A DNA stretch of 64,000 nucleotides from Corythucha ciliata (taxonomy: Eukaryota; Arthropoda; Insecta; Hemiptera; Tingidae): assembly GCA_038030265.1 (NCBI GenBank), contig CM075943.1:44206001-44270000 (forward strand). The letters run 5' to 3'. This document shows, piece after piece, positions 33,100 to 44,101 of the stretch. Made by a program: the position numbers and the translations under genes. Numbering within the stretch: the first letter of the stretch is position 1; each line of letters starts with the position of its first letter. The notes under the pieces are model-generated. The model was not told where the DNA came from and did no database searches. It saw only the letters and a program-made list of their open reading frames with translations.

Positions 33100-34816
33100 G
33101 GGGGCCTATTCTCTAACAAAAAAGCAATATGTTTTTCATAGCAATGTGTCTATATCATTCATCTGTTTGAAGAAAATGAATGAAATAGACTCGTTGCTAT
33201 GAAAAACATATTTATTTATTTTAGGCAAAACAAATGTACAGGAAATCAATAGTTGGGTATAAACCACCCAGTAATTATACTAAAACTACCGACGGCTGGA
33301 GAGCTGAACTCAGCTCGTGTCCAGTCCGCCGAGTCGACTCTAGCTTAACTAAATAACTAATTATACCTTATAAATAACAATAATTCTTATCCATTATAAT
33401 TACCCATTATGTATCTACTTGAAATACACGTACGTAAACTTATAATAACTCCAGTAACAAAGGTGATACTCGTAAAAAATAATATTTCATAGTAAAAACT
33501 TACTTTGCACAATCTTTTTGTAGAAAAAGTCCAGATCAAAGGTCAAAATTATTTTATCTAAAGTCTTTGAACAATTTTTATTTTCTTGATTATTGAATAT
33601 CATAAATTTGTTGGAAAATATTATTATATACAGTTCTATGCATATAAAAAGGCGAGATTTGAGTGAGACTGAGTCTCATCCTAGGCATCTCCACCATACA
33701 TGGCTTCCCACGGAAAGTCTTTATTTCATTTTGAGGTATACTATCGTTCCTAACAATAAATAGTGATACAGCCTTAGCATACAATTGGTATAAGTTCATA
33801 ATTTTCAAATCCCGAAATAAAATGTCTGACGGTGTTCGAAAGTCCTTTCTAAATGCTATTTTTACTATACGTTTCTGGACCATATAAATATAGGTTTAAC
33901 GATTGTTCTGTAGGTGCCCCCCCAAATAACTATAGCATATTGTAAAATCGATTGAATTAAAGCAAAATAAATCATTTTGACAACGTCTATCGGTAAGTAC
34001 TTCACACTAAATAATACAAAGGAACATTTTCTTAGTTTATCTGCTAATGAGTGTATATGCTCCTTCCATTTCATGGAACAGTCAAAAATTACCCCAAGAT
34101 ATCTGACCTTTTTCACTTGCGTCATGATGTTACCATTACATGTTTGCTGATTTGGGCAACCGGAATGCATTTTTACTTCTAGATCGTTAGGCCAGTCAGC
34201 ACCTCTCACAGAGATTGGCATATGCACACATTTACTCATATTTAAGGTCAAACGCATCCTTCTCAAATAGTTATTTACCTTAGCAAAGTTATTTTCTGCA
34301 TTTTTTTTGCATTCGTCCCAATCGTTTCCAGTGCTTATTATTGCTATGTCGTCGGCAAACAACGTGATTTTACCTTGTATTGGCAAATGTCCAACCTCGT
34401 TAATATATATTAGAAATAAAATAGGGCCCAGAGACGTCCCTTGGCTCACCCCATAATCATTGATGAGGGCTTTGTCACTCAAGGCACCCTGTATACTAAC
34501 AAACTGAGCACGATTTTCAAGGTACGATTTGAACCACTGCAATACTATTCCCCTAATGCCGATATTTTCTAATTTATTGCACAGCTCTTGTTTACAAACA
34601 CAATCGAACGCTTTCGATATATCAAGGAACATAAGGTCTATCTTCTTATTTAGGTCTAATTTATCATAAATATCACTCGTAAATTCAAAGAGCGCATTTT
34701 CCACTCCCTTTTTAGGCTGAAAACCATATTGATTTTTATTAAGGATCTTATTACCAATTAGGTATGTCACCAGGCGGTCTTTAACTATTGCTTTTTTGTT
34801 AGAGAATAAGGCCTTA
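33100..34816. mobile_element. Hairpin MITE, family C, copy 3 (split by a LINE)
   Basis: The left part, 33100-33209 (gggggcctattctctaacaa...), breaks off within the second hairpin arm. The missing tip, tattgcttttttgttagaga, appears at 34785-34816. The intervening sequence is a 5'-truncated LINE in minus orientation. Only TAT can be called as a duplication. Confidence 0.75.
33205..34787 (-). pseudogene. LINE reverse transcriptase, 5'-truncated (minus strand)
   Basis: The frame from 34787 down to about 33865 carries LINE reverse transcriptase motifs in order: NQYGFQPKKGVENALFEF, LMFLDISKAFDCV, YGVSQGTSLGPILFLIYIN, ITLFADDIAIIS (intact catalytic FADD) and VRYLGVIFDCSMKWKEHI. A one-base shift near 33880 separates the C-terminal part (QKRIVKIAFRKDF...). 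Type CR1/Jockey. The first 34848-34787 codons of the open frame come from MITE sequence, so the apparent Met is not a LINE start. A 3' UTR of about 380 bp follows. The 5' truncation and insertion in a MITE indicate a standard dead-on-arrival LINE copy, relatively young. Confidence 0.85.
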
Positions 34817-34849
34817 GTTTTTGCTTTTCTGCAAGAACTAAAAGGCAAG

Positions 34850-35026
34850 AAAACCCGCTAAGGCTATACGATAGAAAAAAACACGCTAATTTGGGGCTAA
34901 ATTTGAGAAAAATGACAAATTCGCAACTGAAAAAAATATCCCATTCGCGGATAAAAAAGTGAAAAGCCACTAATTCACAGCTAATTTTCTAAAAATGCTA
35001 ATTCACGACTGAAATTAATAAGAATC
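34850..35026 (+). repeat. Degenerate ~30-bp repeat array (part 2)
   Basis: Units of the type ctaatttggggctaaatttgagaaaaatg, continuing on the other side of the solo LTR. Confidence 0.7.
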
Positions 35027-35030
35027 GCTA

Positions 35031-35571
35031 TGTAGCGGGTGCAAACGAGGGTGGCTCTTTAGGCCCGCACAGGAAGGGAAACCGTGGAAATGGGCGACTG
35101 GGAAGGGGCACGATTAGAATGACGGACGCGGAGGCTTAACTAGATTTATTGTATGTCACGACTATTCTTAATATTTGTACACTTATTCACAAATACCTGG
35201 ACCGCGGGAGACTAGGCACGAGATAGGGTGACTTGGAGGATGACTGGGGGGGGGGGGGAAGCAGCGTGGGAGATTAGGACCGAGCGACGAGCGTGTGGTG
35301 ACCGCAGTTGACGAGCCAGACCGAAGCGAGCGAACGAGCGAGAGAGAGTCCAGAGCTGCACCCGGTTATATATTTTTGGGTCTGCTGACCGCTGCAGGTT
35401 CTCACGCCGCCGAATTTCCTTTGCCCTCAATTCGCACAGCTGGTGGATGGCGGGGAACTGGGGGGTTTCTTTGTATTAGGAATTTAGGATGGGAAGAAGG
35501 GGAGGGTTATTAATTTATTAATTTTGGTATTTTGGGCGAATTGAGGACTTAGGATACGCTGGACCGTTACA
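35031..35571 (-). mobile_element. Solo LTR (541 bp)
   Basis: Ends TGTAGCGG ... CCGTTACA, flanked by the 4-bp duplication GCTA (35027-35030 and 35572-35575), and inserted in the degenerate repeat array. On the minus strand it has a TATA-like aaatatataaccggg near 35375 and, downstream, AATAAA near 35140, giving the U3-R-U5 order expected of an LTR read on the minus strand. No internal coding part remains, so it arose by LTR-LTR recombination. It could be Gypsy or BEL/Pao. Confidence 0.8.
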
Positions 35572-35575
35572 GCTA

Positions 35576-36310
35576 ATTAGCTGCTAAAATTGGGACATAA
35601 ACTAACCCACGGCAAAAATTGAGAAAAATAGCTAATTCGCTAATGAAATTGACAAAAAGCGCTACTTAGCGGCTAAAATTCGAATAATCCTATTTCGCGG
35701 ACTTGATTGAAAAGAATAGATAATTAATTCGCAGCTAAAATTGGAAAAAATCCGGTAATTTGCGGAGATGTATAGAAAAAACGTTCATTGGCGGATTCAA
35801 ATGAAAAAATCGGCTAATTCACGGCTATATTGGAGAAAAATGCCAATTCAGGACTAAAATTTAGTAATAACGCTGACTCGGGGCCAAAATTCAGCAAAAG
35901 GCAATAATCTGTTGGTTCTGAGAGCAGCTAAAAGATGAAAAAAAAAAAAAAAAAAAAATTGTAAATTTGGGGCAAAAATAGTTCGCACACTGCTAATTTG
36001 CGGCCAATATTGAGAAAAATCACTGATTAATTAGCGCGGCTGAAATTACCGAAAAACGCTATGCTTGCAAGTTGCAACTCAAAGTGCTAATTCACTGCTG
36101 AAAAGGTAAAAATTGCTAATTTGCTGCAAAAGTCGAGGAAAACTTCAATTTATGGCAAAAACTGAGAAAAATTGCTAACATGGGATAAAAACGCTACTTC
36201 GCAGCTAAAATTATTGAGGAAAATCACCTATTCGCGGACAAAGTGTAGAGGAAAAGCTCTGTAATTCGCGGCTAAAATTTTTAAAAAAACTTTAATTTTC
36301 GGCTACTTTA
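35576..36310 (+). repeat. Degenerate ~30-bp repeat array (part 3)
   Basis: Units around gctaattcgcggctaaaattgagaaaaa with strong divergence, including an A-run near 35940-35958. Confidence 0.7.
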
Positions 36311-38420
36311 TAGTTTTGAAATATTCATAAATCAAATGCGCTGCTTAGATCATTTTTTATCGTCCACCTTCCCTCCCCCTCCTAATTTTGCTAGACGCGC
36401 CCCTAAGGACACGGCGCCCCTGGGTGGTTGCCCGACTCGCCCCTCCCCCCGCCTTAAAGCCTGCACTGGTTGATCTCAACCAAGTCGAAGAGAAAAAACT
36501 ACACACGAAGATCACAATCTGCTTTGCTGAGCTGAATCTATAACGAGGTAGAATGCGTAAGTCCCCGATCAAGTCCTAGCGCCCAGTTCCCTGAAGATTG
36601 CAACGAGACCATTAAATCGGTATCGGTGCAGATATAAGACAGCAAAGTGTGGGAAAAATGTATGCGGCAAGCCTTTAGAGTACGTGTATTCTGGTTGTTC
36701 TCAATGAGTGAATTTTGAACCAACTGCGAAGCTATACGCTATAAAACAGTCTTGTGTCTTGAGTCATGGGTTGAAGGGTGTCCCTTTTTTAAGAAAACCC
36801 TACTTGATAGGTTTTCTCATTGTACCTATATGCTATAATAGGCCAGTTGCGGGATTCTATAGGCTTACCTTAAGGACCTTTACCGAGAAAAATTAATCTG
36901 TAGTTACCTGTTTTCTCAGGAGGACTGGGATCCGTCAAAGAGTTGGGGGGGGGGGCAGGCATCGGCCCTCCGGCCGCACTGGCCTTCCGGCCCTTCGGGC
37001 TCAGCCCGATTGCCCACCCCCTGTATCCGCCCCTGGGCATAGATGCACTTAATTGCCTTAAAAGCCTTTCTTGACCAATAGGAAATTTTAAAGAAAAATA
37101 GAACCAATAGAATCACTTAAAATGTTGCATGAAATTGTTGTACTAGTCGTGGGTGGGGGGATCCAAAGGATATCGGAAAGTCTAGGGCTCCGTTCTGGTC
37201 TCTCTCTTTTTGGACGGACCGGCGGAAGGACCTTCCCTATTAGCATTGGAACTGGTGTTTCCATTTTTTTTTCAGTAAGTGGGAATTTAAAAAACTTTTG
37301 AGATCTCATGCTATACTTTTTTTCCCTGGTATGATTAATAAAGGGACAAATCAAAATTTGGATTTTTTGACGCTCGGATTTCAATTCGAAGGACTTTCAA
37401 AGACTAAGAAACAACCTTAGAAAAGGGTAAGGAATTTTGGTGAAAGGAAAAGGGACAAGTAGTTACCCCCATATGTGTTTTTCCACGAGTTTTTCTTTAG
37501 GAATTAAATTTTGACAAAAAAAGGAACGTCGTCTCCGCCGTTTTCATTCAACTCTAGGCTAAAAACAATTTTCATAATAAAGAAACACTCGCACGGTATC
37601 AACGCACGCTCTCACGCAGCTTGAACAGAGTGGCTCAAGAGATTACTACGTCACTTGAATAACACACTCTCTCGCTCTATACTCCCCCTCTGTGGCTTCA
37701 AAACGTTCCCGAGTGCACCCGGGAACTAACGTCCGGACGCGGACACTGCACGGTCGACCAAGCAAACCGGTAAATACAAACGCAATCACACAGCCCGCAA
37801 CACGCATTTCGCTATATGCTGCAACAAGCAAGCGGAGGTCACCACCAATGACTTCCCCGCGCCTATGCCCTTCGCTGCTGCAGCTTACAATGCTGTAATC
37901 TAAATCTATCCAAATCAAACTGTGGTTGATGTGCTTTACCCCTTAATTCATACATTACGTTAATTCATAGACGTTCATGATTGCAATGCTCATTCAATAA
38001 TCAATTAATCCTTGTAACGTTGTACTCGAGGGTTTTTTATGACGCTAGGCTTTTTCCCTCTACTCTTTTTGGGCTTATAAAATACGATTTTTGCCCAATT
38101 GCGAGTCTTTTAATTTTTCTTCCCACTATCCTTCATTCTCGACGAAACAATTGAATTTAGCGATTCCCGTGAGTTTCAGGCCCGTTGAAAGTTATGGCAC
38201 GGGGGCTCTTCCTATTTGATAAACCACGATTACTTAATTGCAAGCAAATATCCGTGATATATTTGTAGTCCTGGTCCATTTTTGGGCAGCTTCTGAGATA
38301 AATTGACAGCTTTCGGCCCGACAGCGAGTTTTACTTCTTTAGGACTAAATATTGTCAGCTTAAAGTTGCATTCGTAATAGTCACTCGAGGCTGTATAGTA
38401 TAGTAATAAAAAAAAATTGA
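36311..38420. other. No gene recognised (left-arm intron)
   Basis: Lies inside the third-intron equivalent of the CUB pseudogene. GC-rich scraps near 36370-36480 and 36940-37040 end in (t)atccgcccctg, a common hAT-type tip, but no matching partner or 8-bp duplication was found. No protein motif recognised. Confidence 0.4.
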
Positions 38421-39350
38421 GCGTTTATATTACACTTCAGTTACAGTCAGCTGCGGAGCCACCATCGAGAGCAATATCACGTACTTCGTCAGCCCCGGCT
38501 TTCCCAGTTTATCAACTGAGTCGCGACTCTGCAAACTCAAAAGTCTAAATCAAGAAAATGGCGTCGGACGTGACACAAATCCGTCTCGATTTCATTCATT
38601 TCAACATGGTTCGTCGTTCAAACCTGCTTTAATGCCTTTTAAAATCTTTAAGTCAACTTTCGCCTTCCTCTTTTTTATTTGTTTTTTATTTTTACAGGGG
38701 CAACCCAACCGAAAAACGGATATCCGCGACTCCGATGAGTTCAAAGTGACTGGTGGAAGTTCCGGGGACGTGAGCATATGCGGACAAAACAGCGGCCAGC
38801 ACCGTAAAAATCTCACGATAAACGCGCGAATATTATAATTTTGTTATTTCCGTGTTTATCGCTCACTGTGTTTTTCGTTTTTACGGTGTACTTCGACGTA
38901 GAGAACACCAAAGAACCCGTTGAAATCACGTTGAACCTGACGCAGAGTTTCTTCCCTAGAATTTGGGAAATAAAGGTGAACTCTCACATATTTTTGTGTT
39001 CAATTAACAATAATTTATTTTTGTTTATTCCGGAAGATAATGCAGATTGAGTTTAACCGCCGAGCTCCCGCTGGCTGTAGCCAGTATTTTCACGGTACAA
39101 AAGGTAATATTTCGAGAAATTAAAAATATTCCAAAGATCGAGGAATTAATTATAAATTAAATGACGGCACTTCCCAAGGGGTAATATTAAAATTCTGGAT
39201 TTCACTAGGCACAATTCAAACGATGAACTACGCCATTAATGGACGCCATTTAGCGAGTCAGGGCTACAACATCTGTATTCGTCAGGAAGAAAGTGAGCAA
39301 ATGAGGAAAATTCAAAGGCAATTTTCGCATTATGATTTTTTCTTTTTTTT

Positions 39351-39351
<1 letters not shown>

Positions 39352-39404
<53 letters not shown>
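39352..39404 (+). repeat. 53-nt poly-A tract
   Basis: Uninterrupted A53 just upstream of pseudogene exon 9, at the position where the intact copy has A7 before its acceptor AG. It may be expansion or an assembly artefact. Confidence 0.85.
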
Positions 39405-39406
<2 letters not shown>

Positions 39407-40497
39407 ATGTGCTCTATTGCGTATGAGTCCTGTGATGCTAATTCGTTCAAGATCGGACCTCCTATTATTCCCGGTACGTAGCCCACATATTTACCACGAA
39501 ATTCCACCGATAATTTAATGACCGTGTCATCATCAGATGATCTAGGGTCGGGTGAAGGACCCGTCATCGGAAGCTCAAGGTACGCCCACTGGCCAAGGGT
39601 CACCGTCGGTCGCGCAGTCGACCTGCGGCGATAGGGTCGTTATGCCTTGTGACACTGAGGATTTTATAGCGGTAATAATAGCCCCCCCCCCCACAATGAG
39701 TGGAACCAAGCGCAGATTCGTCGATTCAACGCTTCCTTTTGTTTATTTTCAGTCGGTAGGAAGTCCAGGACTGTGTTCACTGCGGCAATACTTTCTGCTC
39801 TGAGAAGGACGGTCCCTGCCGCATCGAAAGTGAGTTAGCGACATAATCAAATTTTTCTGTTTTTACTTATTTAATTTTCATTGGAAACGACGCGTGCAGG
39901 CAGCGTTAAACCGTTCAACATTCGAGTACAGTGTCTATCGCGAATCCATCCGAAGAGAATCCGGACGATAATATCGGCATGTGTCTGAAATATGAGCAGC
40001 AGTCTTGCACATAGCGGCTTAGTTTCCGGGCTTATTTTTGTGTATTTATTTACCTATTCAAATAATAATAATTTATGTATATGATCGCAATATTTTTAAG
40101 ATAGGACTCTTTTCTTCTATCTCAACAAATCCAATCTGTCAGATGCAGTTTAATACTGTAATTAGAAAATTGAAAAATACAAAGAATTACAAAACATGAA
40201 ATTGAAATAGCATTATAAGCTTCAATTGAGAGGGGTGCAATAATGACTCATCTGAATTTGTAACGAAAGTATCTGTTCCGAAGGATAAAAAAATAAAAAT
40301 TACATCACTCGTTCACTCGTAAATTAATACTGTCACACTTCGGTGTTCAAACTTCGACTGAACTCGTCATACAAATTTTATCTTAGTTTATAAATTTATT
40401 CAAGATGAGGTTCAAGGTACGAGCGAATCTGACACCCCCCCCCCCTTCAAGAAAAGGCCCCACTTGGCGCTTTTTTTTTTTTTTTTTTTTTTTTTTC

Positions 40498-40620
40498 ATT
40501 TCATCCTGAAAATGCACTATTGGTCTCGTCGTGATGGTGTTAAACATGGGTCATGGCATGTTTTTTTCATGTTTCAGAACCTCTAGAACACCAATTCAGT
40601 GTTCTCCGGAATTCATATAA
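40498..40620 (+). repeat. Repeat family F, copy 1
   Basis: cactattggtctcgtcgtga through ggaattcatata matches 56160-56275 closely. It follows a T-run. Unclassified. Confidence 0.6.
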
Positions 40621-40639
40621 ATAGGGTGTTCGGAAATTA

Positions 40640-41146
40640 GATGCTCAGAGAAAATATGGTGATAGTACACGTCATTTGCGATCAAGTTCACTATTTTTCG
40701 GCATTGCTTCCGAGATTCGCCGACCAAAGCTACTCCGATGTTTCGCTGTAACTTGAGACCTGAAGCAAGACAGTCATTCAAGCAGCGGCCGTTCATGGTC
40801 CGAGCGGAGGCGTCGAAAACGATTCTCAGACTCTCGCTGTTTGCTTCCTTTTATGCCACGGCATGGTGGGTCATATAGTGCCCTTCTCTGTCAGACGAAT
40901 CGTCGCAGATGGCGAGATGACCGTTATCGAGCATGCTCTGAAGTTTGGGTCCGAAGTGAAGCGCCTTTCGAGACTGAGAAACCGATGAAGGGCTCTTTCG
41001 CGGGATGAACCAAGAACAGGCTCGCCCTTCCTGAATAGTAACGGGACGACGTAACACCCCTCTTTCGTCTGACTGTGCGAACGATGGAACAAACGATCAC
41101 AGTACTCGTCCTCTGCAGAAATTAACACTAGAAACTTCCACACCAA
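40640..41146 (-). pseudogene. BEL/Pao reverse transcriptase fragment (frameshifted)
   Basis: Read on the minus strand across shifting frames: YVVPLLFRKGEPVLGSSRE, the RALHRFLSLERRFTSDPNF block, DNGHLAICDD, HYMTHHAVA, LRIVFDAS and then MNGRCLNDCLASGLKLQRNI. This is the diagnostic run at the start of the BEL/Pao reverse transcriptase (LPHHAV ... RVVFDAS ... SLND-L-GP-LQ). The catalytic boxes are missing. It lies in the spacer of the inverted duplication. Confidence 0.75.
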
Positions 41147-42540
41147 TTTTTTCCATTCCTTCGCCTTTTAGTTGAAACAGAAGCAAGAAAGTAAAAGCTG
41201 ACGGAAAATTGACCGAAGCTTGGAAGCTGGAAAAACTGATAAATATTAGGTGCAATCTCTTTCTGACCCTCCTCCTTCCACTGTGTAAAAAATTCCCTTA
41301 GATTTCACGTCGGGTGTTGGCACTGCATGAGCTGGAGTTAGGATTGCAGGGCCACTTTGTTCGTTTTGTTGAAATATCTCTGCAACCATCAGTGTTGACT
41401 AATCATTCTATTAGGCTTAATTTGAAGACCACAGAAAACCCCACATCAAGCTTTCCTCGATCGCATAGCATAGTGGAATGGCTCTATTCATTTCACAGAA
41501 TGAATAGAGCAAATGGCAAGTCGCGGTTTCTCGAGACAATGTCGTGGCTAAAATTGGAAGATTTAGCGCTCATTAGCGGCTTAAATCAGGAAAAACACAA
41601 ATTCTTTGCAAGGAAAACCGCTAATGCACGGCTGAAATGGAGATAAATCGCTAATTCGCGGCTAAAATGGAGACAAATCGCTAATTCGTGGCTAAAATAG
41701 AGACAAATCGCTAATTCAAGAATTGACAGTTTTTATCCATTAGAAGGCTACACCGATCGTTTAACCGGCAAAAGTGGAAGTACTTCGTGGAATATTGCCC
41801 CATTTTATGTGAGCACAGTCAGTTTCTGGGGTAAAATTCGCTTTCTTTGCCGAATTGGGTAAACTGATGAAATTGCGTCTTTTAATGCGCTAATTTTACT
41901 CGAAAACTCAACCACTTAGCTAAAAAACTAACACTTATCCATAATCCGGCTTGTTCCAGCTTATTCAATTCAAACAAGGCATTTGAGTCTCTCATGTGAC
42001 TCTAGTAAAAATTTCATACAGAAAACCTCTAATTATTAACTCCTTCCCAGCTTTGTCTGAAGAATAAGAGCATTGATAAACGCACCCTTGTTGGGGAAAA
42101 TTACATATTTGGTTAAGGATAGTCTGTTTTTGGGGCTGAACACCCCCGGAACCCTTTTTAACCGGACATTCGCGAATATATTTGAAAACTTATTGCGTTT
42201 TTCATTTGCACAATATTCTGCGTAGGGTAGGGGGATTTTTCCATCCTTCATCAAGGACGGAAGGAAAAATCTCCCTCGCAGTGCGAAATTCTCGGTAAAT
42301 GGAAAACGCCGTCACCTTCTCACCGCGAGTTCTTTCATTTTATCTCAATTATTCCTCGATTATGAGTTTTTTGTTAATAGGAAGTAGTAATACCAACTAA
42401 TATTTCAAAGAAATGAACTTTAAAAATCCTAAAAACTCATAAAAAAGAACAAAAACTGCGTTTTCTCTTAAGAGCCTATGGAGAGTCTACCGCTCTTCCT
42501 ATTTCGGTGGGGCCGCCACCAGAGCGCATTTGGTTAATCT
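41147..42540. other. Spacer sequence with a few ~30-bp repeat units
   Basis: 41560-41720 holds several clear units (taaatcgctaattcgcggct, three in tandem with little divergence). The rest shows nothing recognisable. Confidence 0.45.
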
Positions 42541-42543
42541 GAA

Positions 42544-42573
42544 TCATAGAGATAAATATATTTATCTCTATGA
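42544..42573. repeat. Perfect 30-bp palindrome
   Basis: tcatagagataaata followed directly by its exact inverse, with no spacer. Confidence 0.9.
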
Positions 42574-42819
42574 TCTGAATCGCCAATACCTAACTTTTTC
42601 TATGGCGAACCGATTTCATCGAAATCCGGGACGTGTATAAAAAAATTGTAGGGAAGGATTGTAAACGCATGCATCTGAAGAACGTCTAGCAAAAATGAGA
42701 ACCTTCGTTTCAAGAACTTATCCGACAAAATTTTCGATAGATAGTTTAGCGAAAATATTAAGTATGCTATTTCACGCAACTTTCAACCTCTGTTGAGAAG
42801 GATTATGATGATCGTCTCG

Positions 42820-43124
42820 AACGAAGTTTTGTTTATAATACTTAACAAAAGCTTTTCACCTTCTTAGAGGCATCATCAGTGTTAATCAAACATGAAATTT
42901 GAGTAAGACTAGATAAATATCACAGTGTTTGGTTGAACACCTTGTCTGCACTCCAAGGAGGTGTACAGACTTGTCTGTGCTCCAAGGTTGGAGTACAGAC
43001 AAGGTGTTCAACCAAACACTGTGATATTTATCTAGTCTTACTCAAATTTCATGTTTGATTAACACTGATGATGCCTCTAAGAAGGTGAAAAGCTTTTGTT
43101 AAGTATAATAAACAAAACTTCGTT
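42820..43124. repeat. Long hairpin, 137-bp arms
   Basis: Arms 42820-42956 and 42988-43124 are inverse copies with two mismatches and a 31-nt spacer. Each arm carries CTGATGA...GAAA (plus strand 43065-43090), a hammerhead-like core also found in the Penelope-like element near 29.1 kb. It may be two inverted Penelope-type ends. Confidence 0.85.
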
Positions 43125-43997
43125 GGGAGACAACACCGTTTTATTTCATCGTATTTGACGAACCCAACAACACCGCCCTTCACTCATACATGATGTATTA
43201 CAGTACCTTTATATAAGTATAAACCCCGCATGACAGTTTTTTGTGTAAAATGTTCTGCTCTTCAAATTAGGTCTTGTGTATTTTTTCAATAACCCTAATA
43301 GTTACAGAATTATTCCAGAAGAACGGCCTTAGCACAACTTCCACCGAGAGCTGTTCCCAAACCCGAGGCAGAATGCCGAAGAAGAATGCAGATGATTTAA
43401 TAACCACCAAGTACTTACGACGCAGTCGTGGTAGTTAGGAGGGTGGGGGGGGGAGTGAACATTTTCGCAAGAACAATAAAATGGGAATTCTTCGGGTTGA
43501 CTTCAACCAATTCTTATTATTGCCATGATCGCCCGTGAATTATAGATAAAATAGTGTACTTGATGGTCATCAAATCATCTGCAGTCTTCGCTGCTGTGGC
43601 TTTCAGTAGAAGGCATAGTCTTCTGTGAGTATTTGTTGTTCAAGGAGACGATAACATTAAAACTGTGCATATGTTGTGATTTTACCTCTTTGTTGGCGAT
43701 TCATAGCTCCGTTGATGTTGGTTGCACAAAAAACCCCTTGGTGTGAATAATTTACAGTATTTTGTGATCTAGTAATATGAATACCGCTATTGTTTAGCTA
43801 GGAAGCATAGGAAAGAAGTTATTCGTCCACAACCAGAAAAATCCCAAAAATTCGACTGTTTTTGGTCTGCCCTGAAGTTAGCACAAGGGTTAGGTCAACG
43901 AAAACTCAGATTCCTCATTTCTAACCCACCAAAACAATACAAGAGAAAAAAATCAAACACCACTTTCGATGTATAGTACAATGTACTCATTGACTGG
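43125..43997. other. No recognisable feature
   Basis: Inner part of the duplication spacer; no motif recognised. Confidence 0.35.
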
Positions 43998-44101
43998 ACT
44001 GTTTGTTGAGATAGAAGAAAAAAGTCCTATCTCACAAATATTGCGATCATCCTACATAAATGATTATTATTTAAATAAATAGATACAAAAAAAATAAGCC
44101 G

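Larger units (their letters stand above)
28728..40014 (+). pseudogene. CUB-domain protein pseudogene (left-arm copy)
   Basis: Exon equivalents 2 to 12 of the intact gene at 44102-48775 lie on the plus strand at 28728-28799, 28865-28951, 38441-38608, 38698-38803, 38887-38975, 39046-39103, 39209-39292, 39406-39473, 39537-39671, 39753-39829 and 39900-40014. Exon 1 with the signal peptide is absent. Lesions against the intact copy: Cys to Ser in exon 2; a 7-base insertion in exon 4; a conserved Cys lost in exon 5 (TDIRDSD for TGICDSD); acceptor AG changed to GG at 38885-38886; one base lost in exon 9 beside a 53-nt A-run; one base gained in exon 10; 8 lost in exon 11; a net 2 gained in exon 12. 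Exons 3, 7 and 8 keep the intact copy's length. Confidence 0.88.
27779..40127 (+). repeat. Left arm of large inverted duplication
   Basis: Segments of this arm are the reverse complement of 43998-50590 in the same order: 27779-28100 with about 49800-50590, the MITE pair 28393-28690 with 49556-49800, 28700-29025 with 48350-48660, 30299-30630 with about 48000-48330, and 38420-40127 with 43998-45630. It is longer than the right arm because of insertions (Penelope-like, LINE, solo LTR) and has lost the segment matching 48667-49555. Confidence 0.88.

Noticed and set aside
37025..37036. hAT element end (CAGGGGCGGATAC on the minus strand)
   Set aside because: The tip is common to hAT-type elements, but no inverse partner and no 8-bp duplication could be found; the same applies to 31436.
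38632..39050. Short independent open frames at the left arm (e.g. 38632-38838, 38841-39050)
   Set aside because: These are exon plus intron read-through of the CUB pseudogene; the real coding parts are the exon equivalents listed.
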